NCBI GenBank assembly: GCA_002304345.1
Contig: NEUU01000006.1
Location: 1-64,000, forward strand
Reading direction: 5' to 3'
DNA length: 64,000 bases
From: Verrucomicrobia bacterium Tous-C9LFEB
GTDB taxonomy: Bacteria > Verrucomicrobiota > Verrucomicrobiia > Methylacidiphilales > UBA1321
Under the pieces are notes generated by a model. The model did not search any database, had not been told where the DNA came from, and worked only from the letters and a program-made list of their open reading frames with translations. The translations under genes were made by a program, and so were the position numbers. This document shows, one piece after another, positions 17,387 to 26,580 of the stretch (its first letter is position 1; each line of letters starts with the position of its first letter).

Positions 17387-17994
17387 GGTTCCTCATCCTC
17401 ATTAGTGTAAAAATCCTTGTAGATAACGAACGCATTGGACGGTTCATTGAGAAAAATACCGGAAAGAGTCAGTGTATAAACGCCATCTTTTTTGAGCAAA
17501 CCACCGACTGGCGTGATCATATGCAGGTCGTAGGTGACTACAACTTTCACAAAATCGCCCGCCATCCCTGGACCGGCATTCGGGTTGGTCTCAGACGCCT
17601 CATTTTTGCCCGGCCAACTGCAGATCTTCACGCGGTCCTTCAATTGCTGGCGGGTAAATTGCAAGGAACAATTGTTACTGAAGGTATTGCGAATACTCTC
17701 GCAACGGGAAATCCATTCGCCAGATGCATAACTGCTATCAATCGGATTATTGGTCGATTCTTGTCCGGGCACGGTGGGTACGGAAGGAGTGCCAAGCACT
17801 TGTCCGGGTGTCGCGTAACGACCGGCCGTGTTCATGGCGTAGCGCAACGAATGCTCATAAAAATAGAACTGCGCGTAGTCTGCCGTGGCCAGCAGGAGCA
17901 AAAAGAACGGCCAGGCGATAAGGGCAAACTCCACCGTACTCTGCCCGCGTCCATCCCGCCGCTCACCCCACTTTTTCAGGAACACGCGTCTCAT
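17377..17994 (-). CDS. tadE: TadE-like pilus assembly protein (first copy)
   Basis: A 205-aa TadE-family protein with GQSTVEFALIAWPFFLLLLA (about 17-36) as processing site and TM helix, then YAMNTAGRYATPGQV. The C-terminal part is likely periplasmic and contains two cysteines near the middle that could pair. It starts 11 bases after tadC and overlaps the next tadE by 10 bases. Having two tadE-like genes corresponds to the tadE/tadF pair of other loci. Confidence 0.86.
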   Translation of the reverse strand: MRRVFLKKWGERRDGRGQSTVEFALIAWPFFLLLLATADYAQFYFYEHSLRYAMNTAGRYATPGQVLGTPSVPTVPGQESTNNPIDSSYASGEWISRCESIRNTFSNNCSLQFTRQQLKDRVKICSWPGKNEASETNPNAGPGMAGDFVKVVVTYDLHMITPVGGLLKKDGVYTLTLSGIFLNEPSNAFVIYKDFYTNEDEEPWP

Positions 17995-18005
17995 ATGGAT
18001 TTACC

Positions 18006-18950
18006 TCAACCGCCCACCGGGGCGTTTTGTAGATTTTCCACCAATTGCATGCCAGCCGGCCCCAAGATCACGATAAACATGGAGGGGAATATAAATATAA
18101 CGAGCGGGATCATGATTTTTACAGGAGTTTTCATCGCCTTCTCCTCCGCCCGCTGACGGCGTTTGATACGCATGGCATTAGCCTGAATGCGAATAACCTC
18201 CACGAGACTGCCGCCCAGACGGGAAATGTAGGTGACCGCTGTTAGGAACGATTTCAGATCGTCCACCTCCACACGCTGCCCCAGATCGAGCAATGCCTCA
18301 TTACGACCTTTGCCCAGACGAATTTCCCGCAGGGTCAAATTCAACTCGTCCGTCAATGGTCCTCGCGTTTTCTCGGCGACGATGGCCATGGCGCCATCGA
18401 GCGCCATCCCCGCTTCCACACTGATGGAAATCAGATCGAGGGTAAAGGGCAGCGCTTTTTGGATCTCATGCTTGCGCTTCTTGGCCTTGCCCTGAATAAA
18501 GCCCATCGGAATGCGGTAGCCGAGGACCGCCGCAATGGCGATGATCATGTAATCCTTCGAAGTCCGCTCCACCTTGACCGCCGTCAGGAAATAGAAGAAT
18601 GACGGCAGGAGGATGAGCAACATGTAGGAAAGGGTCGTAATCTGGAGCGGTGAAACCTTTCCGGTCATCCCTGCCGAGGCAATATCCTTGCGACAAGCTT
18701 CCAAGGCCGAGGCGGGTGTGATACCGGAAAACACCTTCGAAAGCTTATCTGCCATTGGCAGAATCACGCGAACGATGAAGCTCTTGTTCATCTCGTCCGC
18801 ATCGCGCAACGACTGCTTGTCGTTGCCGGCGGCTTGCAGACCTTCCAGACGTTTGCCAATGGAAGGAGCCTCAACGGGCTTCAACCCGTTGGCGAGCATG
18901 ATCAGAGCTATAAAAAAAAGCAGGCATCCTGCAAGAATCATCAAGGGCAT
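18006..18950 (-). CDS. tadC: Tad inner-membrane platform protein TadC
   Basis: A 314-aa GspF-superfamily membrane protein. It has an N-terminal TM helix, a central pair of TM segments (TTLSYMLLILLPSFFYFLTA and the next), the conserved cytoplasmic LDLISISVEAGMALDGAM and YISRLGGSLVEVIRIQA, and C-terminal TM helices IMIPLVIFIFPSMFIVI. TadB and TadC form the platform through which the CpaF ATPase drives pilin polymerisation. It lies 43 bases after tadB. Confidence 0.92.
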   Translation of the reverse strand: MPLMILAGCLLFFIALIMLANGLKPVEAPSIGKRLEGLQAAGNDKQSLRDADEMNKSFIVRVILPMADKLSKVFSGITPASALEACRKDIASAGMTGKVSPLQITTLSYMLLILLPSFFYFLTAVKVERTSKDYMIIAIAAVLGYRIPMGFIQGKAKKRKHEIQKALPFTLDLISISVEAGMALDGAMAIVAEKTRGPLTDELNLTLREIRLGKGRNEALLDLGQRVEVDDLKSFLTAVTYISRLGGSLVEVIRIQANAMRIKRRQRAEEKAMKTPVKIMIPLVIFIFPSMFIVILGPAGMQLVENLQNAPVGG

Positions 18951-18993
18951 GGCTCAATCCTTGTCGCGTTTCATGACAAATATGTTCAATTTA

Positions 18994-19989
18994 TTACACC
19001 TCAATATCACAAATCTTATAAATGACAAAGCATCCCAGTAATTCCATAAAAATGCCGATGCCAAGCATCAGCGGCCCTGCCATCCCGGTTTCGGGAGTAA
19101 TCGTCCAGAGACGAGCCATATACTTGTAATTCATCATCGTAATGACCGTGCCAAGACCGACCGGCAACAGACCCACAATGGCCCCGGAAAGCTTGCCCTG
19201 AGTGGTCAAGACTTTGATCTGGCCTTGAATTTGGATGCGTTGCCGGATCATGGCGGCGACCTGTTCCATGATATCAGCAAGATTACCGCCAACCTGACGT
19301 TGAATTGAAAAGGCGCTCATGACGATTTTCAAATCCTCGCTCGGAATACGCAGAAGCATGTTATCGAAGGCCTGCTCCACAGGCACCCCCAGATTGGTTT
19401 CTTTCAGCAACTGGCGGAATTCCATTCCGATCGGATTGGGCGACTCGCGAGAGGCGATGTCGACGCCCTGCAGAAAGGTTTGCCCCGCTCGCAAGGAATT
19501 GGTGATCAGGACGAGAAATTCCGCGAGTTGGAGGACGAACTTATTGATGCGCATGCTGCGTTTGAGCGCGAGGAAGGGAATGTGCAGAATCGAGACCACT
19601 GCGGCTATTCCGAGGGCCATTGCGAAATTCGCCGTCAAAAACTGGACGATACCAAATGCCACAACCACCAGGAGGACTCGCAACATGAGGAACTCCCCCA
19701 CCTTCATCGGCACGTCGGATTGCGCTAGGGTGCGGTCGAGTTTTTCAATGTAAACCTGCCCGGTGATGGTGCCGAAAAACTTGCGGTAATCGAAGGAAGG
19801 CTTCGCCCGTGGCTTATCGATCTCCCCGAGTTCACCCAAAAGCCCCTGCTGGGCTTCCTGGGTCAGATTCTTCAGCTTTTCCTTGAGATCAAGGGCGGGC
19901 GCCGATTGCTTCTGGATATGCGCGAGCACGGCCAGCACCCCGGCGCCAACAAAACAGAAAGCCAGTAACACGGTTGTTAACAGGGGCAT
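18994..19989 (-). CDS. tadB: Tad inner-membrane platform protein TadB
   Basis: A 331-aa GspF-superfamily protein paired with TadC. Visible features are an N-terminal TM helix, a central TM pair (MLRVLLVVVAFGIVQFLTA and following), the cytoplasmic AEFLVLITNSLRAGQTFLQG and FSIQRQVGGNLADIMEQVA, and C-terminal TM helices. It starts 3 bases after the cpaF stop codon, so the two are translated together. It works with the CpaF ATPase as the assembly platform. Confidence 0.93.
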   Translation of the reverse strand: MPLLTTVLLAFCFVGAGVLAVLAHIQKQSAPALDLKEKLKNLTQEAQQGLLGELGEIDKPRAKPSFDYRKFFGTITGQVYIEKLDRTLAQSDVPMKVGEFLMLRVLLVVVAFGIVQFLTANFAMALGIAAVVSILHIPFLALKRSMRINKFVLQLAEFLVLITNSLRAGQTFLQGVDIASRESPNPIGMEFRQLLKETNLGVPVEQAFDNMLLRIPSEDLKIVMSAFSIQRQVGGNLADIMEQVAAMIRQRIQIQGQIKVLTTQGKLSGAIVGLLPVGLGTVITMMNYKYMARLWTITPETGMAGPLMLGIGIFMELLGCFVIYKICDIEV

Positions 19990-19992
19990 AAA

Positions 19993-21543
19993 TCAGGTGT
20001 AGTCGGGGTTATTATGGTGCAGGACGCTCTGGTAAATTTCGATGGGGATATTGAGATCGTTGGATTCAAAACGCTTGTGGCACTTCGGTACAATGCCCAG
20101 TCCCTTGGTCACCCCGATCAGCTTGCCCTCGGAGTTCACGCCGGTCTGCTCATATTTGAAGATGTCTTGCAGCGTCACCACGTTGCCTTCCATGCCCTGA
20201 ATTTCGGTGATGTAGACGCATTTGCGACTGCCATCCGAGAGACGGCTGATCTGGGCGATCAGGTGCACGGCAGCGGCAATCTGCTGGCGGATCGCCTGCT
20301 GGGGCAGATCCATACCGGACATCATGACGAGGGTTTCCAACCGGGAAATGGCATCGCGCGGCGAGTTCGCGTGCGTTGTGGTGAGCGAACCGTCGTGACC
20401 GGTATTCATGGCCTGGATCATGTCGAGCGCCTCACCACCGCGGCACTCGCCAATGACGATGCGATCCGGGCGCATTCGCAAACTGTTTTTCACCAGGTCG
20501 CGAATGGTGACCTCGCCCTTGCCTTCGATATTCTTCGGCTTGCTCTCGAGACGAACGACGTGGTCCTGTTGGAGGTTCAACTCTGCCGCGTCCTCAATCG
20601 TGACGATGCGTTCGCCGTCAGGAATGAAAGAGGAGAGCGCGTTAAGCATTGTGGTTTTGCCGGAACCGGTACCACCTGAGATGACGATGTTGAGCGTGCA
20701 ATGGACGCAGGCTTTGAGGAACATGGACATGCTCTGCGAGAGGGCCTTGAACTCAATCAATTTCTCCATCGTCAGCGGCGATTTACTGAATTTACGAATG
20801 GTGATGGTCGGGCCGTTGAGCGCGAGGGGCGGAATAATGACGTTCACGCGCGACCCGTCGGGGAGACGGGCGTCGCAAAGCGGGCTCGATTCGTCCACGC
20901 GTCGACCGAGAGGTGAGAGAATCTTGTCGATGACGCGGCGACAGCTTTCCACATCGACGAATTTGACGGGAGAAAGGATCAGACGGCCTTTTTGCTCGGT
21001 GTAAATCGTGTGATGACCGTTGACCATGATTTCGGTCACGGTGTCATCCTTGAGCAAATTCTCGAGCGGACCAAAACCCACCATTTCATCAATGATGTCG
21101 CCAAGCAACTTGACCCGCAGTTGGCGACCGATCGGCACCTTGTCCGCCGTCAATCGTTCATCCACCAGTTGTTCAATGCGCGCCTTGAGCGAGTTCTCAT
21201 TCCCGCGTTCCAGCAACTTCGGGTCGATGGCTTGAACGAGATAGGGCAGCAGTTGCTTCTTGAACTGCATGATGAATTCTTGCGCTGCATCGGGCTGCGC
21301 CTTTTGGGTACCGGCAGCTGCCACGTGGGGTGCTGGTGCCGTGGGGACGGCGGGATTCGCGGGCGCCGGGGCTGGCGCAGACGGCACGGTCCCCGCCCCT
21401 GTCGTGGGACGCATCGGGGGAATCCCGGCTCCGGGAGGACGCGGGGGGATGCCCGCGCCAAGCGGCCGGGGAGGAATGCCTCCGGGCCGGGGAATCATTC
21501 CGGGCGGGCCGGGCGGTCGATTGAAGTTGGGAATGTTGGACAT
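19993..21543 (-). CDS. cpaF: Tad pilus assembly ATPase CpaF/TadA
   Basis: A 516-aa secretion ATPase of the GspE/VirB11 superfamily that powers Flp pilus assembly. Walker A GGTGSGKT is at 290-297. VTIEDAAELNLQQDHVVRLE, the Asp box RMRPDRIVIGECRGGEALD and the His box GHDGSLTTTHANSP follow in the expected order. The N-terminus is unusual: about 75 residues of Pro/Gly-rich repeats (GIPPRPPGAGIPP) precede the normal N-domain. Such a disordered arm is not required for the ATPase core and might tether the enzyme. The start ATG has only a weak ribosome site. Confidence 0.95.
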   Translation of the reverse strand: MSNIPNFNRPPGPPGMIPRPGGIPPRPLGAGIPPRPPGAGIPPMRPTTGAGTVPSAPAPAPANPAVPTAPAPHVAAAGTQKAQPDAAQEFIMQFKKQLLPYLVQAIDPKLLERGNENSLKARIEQLVDERLTADKVPIGRQLRVKLLGDIIDEMVGFGPLENLLKDDTVTEIMVNGHHTIYTEQKGRLILSPVKFVDVESCRRVIDKILSPLGRRVDESSPLCDARLPDGSRVNVIIPPLALNGPTITIRKFSKSPLTMEKLIEFKALSQSMSMFLKACVHCTLNIVISGGTGSGKTTMLNALSSFIPDGERIVTIEDAAELNLQQDHVVRLESKPKNIEGKGEVTIRDLVKNSLRMRPDRIVIGECRGGEALDMIQAMNTGHDGSLTTTHANSPRDAISRLETLVMMSGMDLPQQAIRQQIAAAVHLIAQISRLSDGSRKCVYITEIQGMEGNVVTLQDIFKYEQTGVNSEGKLIGVTKGLGIVPKCHKRFESNDLNIPIEIYQSVLHHNNPDYT

Positions 21544-21676
21544 GCGCTCAATTCATCTGCATTTTTTGTACCGCAAAATCGTCAATCACTCAAGCGCCGC
21601 TTGAGGTAAAAACCCTACCATTATCGCTACCGTTGACCACCCTAGAACGCCTCACCTGCCGTGATGGGAAACGCCC

Positions 21677-22933
21677 TTATCGATGCCCAATATTCAGTTT
21701 CTGCGAAAGTTTTGCGCCCAGCCCCTTGGTGACGCGCTGGGTTTTGGCACTGTCCGCATCGGGAGCGCGTTCCTGCCAGCGATTATAAGAAAGCTCGGCT
21801 AATTTCGCCAGAACCACGGCCACCGGGTGATGGGGTTCGGAAATCACAATCGGCGACCCACTGTTGATCGAGTATGTGACGGGGGCCGCGTTGCAGGGCA
21901 GATAGGCCGTCACAGGATGTTCGAGCAGGGATTCGATTTCGCTCTCGGAAATTTCCGCCCCGACCTCCGCCTCGTTGACCAGCACTTTGATCTTTTGGTT
22001 GGGAATGCCACGATCGTTTTTGAGATACTTGATGAAGCGTTGAGCACCAAGCAATCTCGCAACATCACGCGAGGTGAGGAAGAAAATGATATCGCTGCTG
22101 TCGACGGCCGCAATCGTCGGCCCGGAGGCGGAAAGACCGGTATCCACCACGATGTACTGGCTGAGGGAGCGCATGGCATTCATCATCGCCAAGGCCACGT
22201 TGTAATCAAATGCCGAGGGGTCGAAATCCTGATTGGGGCAGGCCAGATAACGGAACCCGAGCCGGGGATGGGGAGCGAGAAGATTTTGCAAAAGCTCAGC
22301 GTCGAGATTGCCGCCCGCCGCGACCGCATCCATGATATTATTGCGCGGCACGTCATCGAGCATGACCGCAAAGTCGCCCGGGTTCAGACTGAAATCGAGC
22401 AGGGACACACTATCACTTTGCTTGGCGATACCGGCGGCGAGATTCGTGGCGATAACCGATTTGCCAACGCCTCCACGCGCCGAGACGACGCTCACCACAA
22501 AGGCTTCTCCAACCATCGCGCTCGAGGCAGCCTTGTTGGCGTCAAAGAGGACTTGGGCGCGGCCAGCCGCCGACTTAATGACTTTCGCCACTTCCAGTTG
22601 GGGCACCTGCCCCATGATGACGTCGCGCAATTCGAGCTGGAGGAGATTCTGCCAGACTTGACCGCCCTCGTTCCCCTCCAAAGCGGGTACGATGTAAACG
22701 TCCGGGGACTTGGCTTTGATCTGATTGATGAAATCAAACCCGTTGATGTCGCCCAAGTTCAGGCGAACAATCAGCAGCCGGGGATGCCCCTGCAGGATTG
22801 TGGCAACCGCGAACGCGCCTTCACGGCCTGTCTGCGATTCGCTGACAAGATTCAGTTCTGGATTGGCGGCAATCGCCGCTCGAATAACCGATGCACGATC
22901 AACATCATCATGCACTAGGAAAACGTCTATCAT
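21677..22933 (-). CDS. cpaE: Tad locus localisation ATPase CpaE/TadZ
   Basis: A 418-aa protein with an N-terminal receiver-like domain (1-120) lacking a clear phospho-Asp (IVRLNLGDINGF), then a MinD/ParA-type ATPase. The deviant Walker A is SARGGVGKS (151-159), and NPGDFAVMLDD and YIVVDTGLSAS mark the following motifs. CpaE/TadZ proteins place the pilus machine at a cell pole. It ends 133 bases before cpaF and starts 3 bases after the cpaC stop codon. The C-terminus is basic. Confidence 0.9.
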   Translation of the reverse strand: MIDVFLVHDDVDRASVIRAAIAANPELNLVSESQTGREGAFAVATILQGHPRLLIVRLNLGDINGFDFINQIKAKSPDVYIVPALEGNEGGQVWQNLLQLELRDVIMGQVPQLEVAKVIKSAAGRAQVLFDANKAASSAMVGEAFVVSVVSARGGVGKSVIATNLAAGIAKQSDSVSLLDFSLNPGDFAVMLDDVPRNNIMDAVAAGGNLDAELLQNLLAPHPRLGFRYLACPNQDFDPSAFDYNVALAMMNAMRSLSQYIVVDTGLSASGPTIAAVDSSDIIFFLTSRDVARLLGAQRFIKYLKNDRGIPNQKIKVLVNEAEVGAEISESEIESLLEHPVTAYLPCNAAPVTYSINSGSPIVISEPHHPVAVVLAKLAELSYNRWQERAPDADSAKTQRVTKGLGAKLSQKLNIGHR

Positions 22934-22936
22934 TGG

Positions 22937-25402
22937 TCACGGCAGGGTAGGTGGAATCTCGGGTGGGTTTGTTTCCCCATTGTTTACCCTGGGTGGGGCC
23001 GTGTCAATCTTCGGTTCAGGTTGCGGTGGGACAACGACCTGCACTGGCGGAGGAGTCACAGGTGCCGGGGGCGGTGTCGGCGGCGGAACATCGGCAGTGT
23101 CCTTGACCGGGACCTTGGCAACTTCCACGGGCGGCGGCGGCGTCAGATCCGGAGTTTGGAAAAGAGGAACCGGCACGGGTTTGGCCACTTCAGTCTCCGT
23201 CGGGATGACCACCGGAGGCTGCGCTGTGGGCTTGGGCGCATCGGTCGAGATCTTGGGCTGGGAGAGCGTATCAGAACGCAGGTCCACGCGACGGGCATCG
23301 TAACGGACGGGCTTGGTCGTCGGAACCAGCTTTTGCTGCTCCATCAAATCCTGAACTTCAGGCAGATTCGGCCTGGGCATCCGCTTCGCGGGGGAGCCAT
23401 TCAAACGGACAATTTCCGGAGTAAAAGTCAGAACCATTTCACTGGTCGAGCTCGTCTTGTTTGTGGAATCAAAGAGAAATCCGAAAATCGGAATCTTGTT
23501 GAAGCCGGGAACCGATTTGATCGCTTTCTGCAACTGATCATCAAGAATACCACCGATCACGAGTGATTGCCCTTCGCGCATGTGAGCCCGCGCCATGCTA
23601 GTCTTATCAGCCGTGCGAGGCGCGGTGATGTCCGGCCCAATAGAATCCAAAGCGATCAAGGCGGAAACCTGTACAATAGCACTCATGCCTATGAGACCAT
23701 TTTCATCGACATACTTCATGGACTCGTCGATGACCGGCGCAGCCGGTTGACTACCGATGGCTTGATTAAGCTGAAAGTATTTGGATAAACTACCGATAAT
23801 TCTCGTTCCGTCTCTATACTGCAATGAGAGTCGTTCGCCCGCCTGCTGGCTACCGCGCTCATAGTTCAAGGGGACAATCGTAATGGAGAGACCAGTACTG
23901 ACAAATGAAGCCGAGGTGGTGACGTTGCCATTGGAATCCACCGAGCGAATCGCGGGATAGGGAATCTCTTCACCCCGAAAAAGGGAGGAAGGCTGTCCAT
24001 TGGTGAGCAGCATGTCGATGGCTTGAACCTGCTTGATGAAATCGTTATTTTCACCGAGATTGAGCGCGAACTGAACGTCCGTGCGCAGTGCCATGATGAC
24101 GTCCTGCATACCCGCCGGTTTATTGGAAATCTGATAGGTCAACCCGCCACCCACCGCAGGATAGGAGTTGGTATTGGTGCCGGAATACCAGTTGATGCCC
24201 GTGTTCTTGAGCTTGTTAAGATCCACCGTCAAAATGCGCGTCTTCAAACGCACCTGGATCGGATCCTTAACCGTCACCATCGAGACGACGAAAGGGCAAA
24301 AGGTACGGGCGACGCGAATCGCCTTGGCCTCATCCAGATCGTCGTTAAGTTCGCCAAACAAAAAAATCTTTTCCGGCAATGCCTTGTCCTGACTGGTAGA
24401 GACCGTCTCCAGGGTACCTTCGATCGGCACCTTATTGACAGGCCCGTCGTCCTTCGGCAAATCGGTGGTGTTCGTCGTGAGTCGGGTCTGATTATCCGTC
24501 ACGGAGGTGTTCAGGGCAGGCTTGCCCACCACCCGGGTGAAAAGGCTGGAAGTGCGCTCCTGTGGTTGCGCGAATTTGACGCGAACCGTCAGTCCCTTGA
24601 CCTGCGAAATGCGCAGGATGTTGTTGGCAATGATGCGCTCATCTTCACTCTCCTCCGATTGAACGACGTAATTGCCGACTTCGGCCTTGATTACGACGTA
24701 AGGAGTGAATTGTTTGACGATCCGTACCGCGTCATCCAATTCCTCTTGCGTCGAGACCGAGCCACCAAGCGTTGCTTCGTCCCGGGAGAATTTAACCGTC
24801 AGGAGTTTGTAGCCGCGCGTGGTGAACGCGTTTTGAATTTCCATCAGGTCCGCACCGCGATTATCAAAGGTGGAGATGTAGTAACGATAAATCTCGCCCT
24901 TGCTGAATACCGTCAGCGTCGTCCGCGTTCCATTCGGGGAAAGAGGCAACGCTTCCAGTAATAATTCCTTGTCTGTCGGCTGCAACACGCGCACGACACC
25001 GGCCACGGAGAGATTGAAGTCTTCGACGCGGTTTTTGAAGCTGAGATATTTGCTTTCCGGGATGTTGATGTAAATACGCTGCGGCATCGGACTGACCTTG
25101 ATCTGGTAGATCCGAGTCTCGCTTCCCATGCGAACTGTCACCGCGGAATCACCCACAGCACTACCGGAAACGGAGATTTGACTCTCCATGCCCCTCACCC
25201 GCTCCACTGTCACGACATCGGGATTGGAAGAGGTCACATCCTCAACAGCCTTGTTGAGATAGATAATCTTGCTTTCAGAAACGTAGATATCGAGCTTCTG
25301 CGTGGTTCCCTCGGCAGAAACCGGGGCCGCACCCACCGATGCTCCGGCGAGAGCGAGAACCAGCATGATGGCCGACAGGATTCTCATGGACTTATTTTGC
25401 AT
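22937..25402 (-). CDS. cpaC: Tad outer-membrane secretin CpaC/RcpA
   Basis: An 821-aa secretin forming the outer-membrane channel for the Flp pilus. A signal peptide (about 6-28) is followed by the pilus-secretin N-domain (KLDIYVSESKIIYLNKAVED), BON/N1-like segments and the secretin core (SKYFQLNQAIGSQPA, MAREGQSLVIGGILDD-like, GFNKIPIFGFLFDS). After the core comes an unusual Pro-rich tail of about 126 residues (about 696-821). The ATG at 25402 has GGAGGGGGG 8 bases upstream; the longer frame to 25561 overlaps cpaB and is rejected. It overlaps the 3' end of cpaB by 11 bases. Confidence 0.92.
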   Translation of the reverse strand: MQNKSMRILSAIMLVLALAGASVGAAPVSAEGTTQKLDIYVSESKIIYLNKAVEDVTSSNPDVVTVERVRGMESQISVSGSAVGDSAVTVRMGSETRIYQIKVSPMPQRIYINIPESKYLSFKNRVEDFNLSVAGVVRVLQPTDKELLLEALPLSPNGTRTTLTVFSKGEIYRYYISTFDNRGADLMEIQNAFTTRGYKLLTVKFSRDEATLGGSVSTQEELDDAVRIVKQFTPYVVIKAEVGNYVVQSEESEDERIIANNILRISQVKGLTVRVKFAQPQERTSSLFTRVVGKPALNTSVTDNQTRLTTNTTDLPKDDGPVNKVPIEGTLETVSTSQDKALPEKIFLFGELNDDLDEAKAIRVARTFCPFVVSMVTVKDPIQVRLKTRILTVDLNKLKNTGINWYSGTNTNSYPAVGGGLTYQISNKPAGMQDVIMALRTDVQFALNLGENNDFIKQVQAIDMLLTNGQPSSLFRGEEIPYPAIRSVDSNGNVTTSASFVSTGLSITIVPLNYERGSQQAGERLSLQYRDGTRIIGSLSKYFQLNQAIGSQPAAPVIDESMKYVDENGLIGMSAIVQVSALIALDSIGPDITAPRTADKTSMARAHMREGQSLVIGGILDDQLQKAIKSVPGFNKIPIFGFLFDSTNKTSSTSEMVLTFTPEIVRLNGSPAKRMPRPNLPEVQDLMEQQKLVPTTKPVRYDARRVDLRSDTLSQPKISTDAPKPTAQPPVVIPTETEVAKPVPVPLFQTPDLTPPPPVEVAKVPVKDTADVPPPTPPPAPVTPPPVQVVVPPQPEPKIDTAPPRVNNGETNPPEIPPTLP

Positions 25403-26312
25403 TGGAATTCCCCCCTCCGGCTTGTTCGGACGACTGCTTGAGTTCGTTGCCAATCTCCGCCGCCGTCTGCAGGGAGCGATTGGCCCGGCGTTGAGCCGAA
25501 GCATCGTCATCAAAAAATTCCGTGGAACTAAAGCCTTTCGTACGCCACTGCACCTTATCATCCCGATTACGAAGGATGAGACGATAGACCCCCATGTCGC
25601 TCATCTGCACGAGCATCTCAGCCTGATCGGGAGTGACCTCGAAAGTAACCATCTCGCCTGCGGGCCGAACCTTGAGCGAACGCGTCTGGTCGGTGCGGTA
25701 ATCATCCGGGCCGGGAGCATATAAAACTTTTACATTCTGTAGTACGATCACCGTGCGCGAGAGTTGCTCCTTACCCTCCTGCTTGGCCGTCAATTTATAG
25801 GTCAACAGAATATCGACCAAATCTCCGTCCGTCACAAAACCGCCCGTCACATTACGCGCTCCCTCAATGGATAGGGAAACAGCGCGCATTCCGGGGGTGA
25901 GCTTTACCGACATGCGCTGCACCAGCTTGGAAACGTTGTTCGGCATCAGGGGTTCGCCGATCTCGATATTGGTCACCGCATATTGTCCAACCACTTCGTC
26001 GGGGCGGGTGTAAGCGGCAAGGAGAAGCGTCTCCGGAGTGTCCTTGGTTTCAAGCATGGGAGCTTCGATTTTGTCTCCGGACTTGATTTGCACCTTGGCG
26101 TAAACTACGGCTCGTTTTTTTTCCTTATCCACAACGAGTACTTGACCCGGTTTGGAGCTTTCAAATTCTTTGCGCAGCCGAGCTTCTTGCGCAGCCATGT
26201 CGGTACGGCGCTGGGCTTCCATGCTCTGGAACTGGCTATAGACGATGTAAAATGCAATCAAGCCCAGAACAACCGCACCAAGCAGGAGTGGATTAAATGG
26301 CTTTTTCTTCAT
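25392..26312 (-). CDS. cpaB: Tad pilus assembly protein CpaB/RcpC
   Basis: A 306-aa periplasmic/inner-membrane protein with an N-terminal TM helix (about 8-28, LLLGAVVLGLIAFYIVYSQF), a SAF-type domain (about 65-130, KRAVVYAKVQIKSGDKIEAP and GEPLMPNNV) and the RcpC domain (about 130-260, LTPGMRAVSLSIEGARNVTG). It works with the secretin. As the first gene of the locus it follows a candidate promoter about 55 bases upstream. A pilin gene often precedes cpaB in Tad loci but is absent here. Confidence 0.93.
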   Translation of the reverse strand: MKKKPFNPLLLGAVVLGLIAFYIVYSQFQSMEAQRRTDMAAQEARLRKEFESSKPGQVLVVDKEKKRAVVYAKVQIKSGDKIEAPMLETKDTPETLLLAAYTRPDEVVGQYAVTNIEIGEPLMPNNVSKLVQRMSVKLTPGMRAVSLSIEGARNVTGGFVTDGDLVDILLTYKLTAKQEGKEQLSRTVIVLQNVKVLYAPGPDDYRTDQTRSLKVRPAGEMVTFEVTPDQAEMLVQMSDMGVYRLILRNRDDKVQWRTKGFSSTEFFDDDASAQRRANRSLQTAAEIGNELKQSSEQAGGGNSNAK

Positions 26313-26367
26313 TGAGAGGTCGCAGTAGGCTTATTTTTACAGGGTACAGCTCATTTTCACACGTTCT

Positions 26368-26394
26368 TGTATAAAAAGGACCCAAGAGCGTCAA
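26368..26394 (-). promoter_or_regulatory. Candidate sigma-70-type promoter of the Tad operon
   Basis: On the minus strand, TTGACG (26394-26389) and TATACA (26373-26368) are separated by 15 bases, shorter than the usual 16-18. It lies about 55 bases before the cpaB ATG. The rest of the 268-base gap (26313-26580) is AT-rich. No pilin-like small ORF and no -24/-12 sigma-54 promoter was found in it. Confidence 0.4.
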
Positions 26395-26580
26395 CTCTTT
26401 TCTCCTGCGTGATTCACGTTGCCACAAGAACTTGCAAATGCTGCTCCCCCAAATGTTGTCAGCAGTATCCGCTTAAGCAAATGACATTCCAATCCATATC
26501 GAACATGGAGCAATCTTAATTCTACTCTCGTCGAAAGTAACGTAAACATCTCCCGCATAATGCATCACGTCCGTGAAGCA

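Noticed and set aside
26313..26580. Flp pilin gene or sigma-54 promoter upstream of cpaB
   Set aside because: No short frame with a prepilin cleavage motif and no GG-N10-GC promoter was found in the gap.
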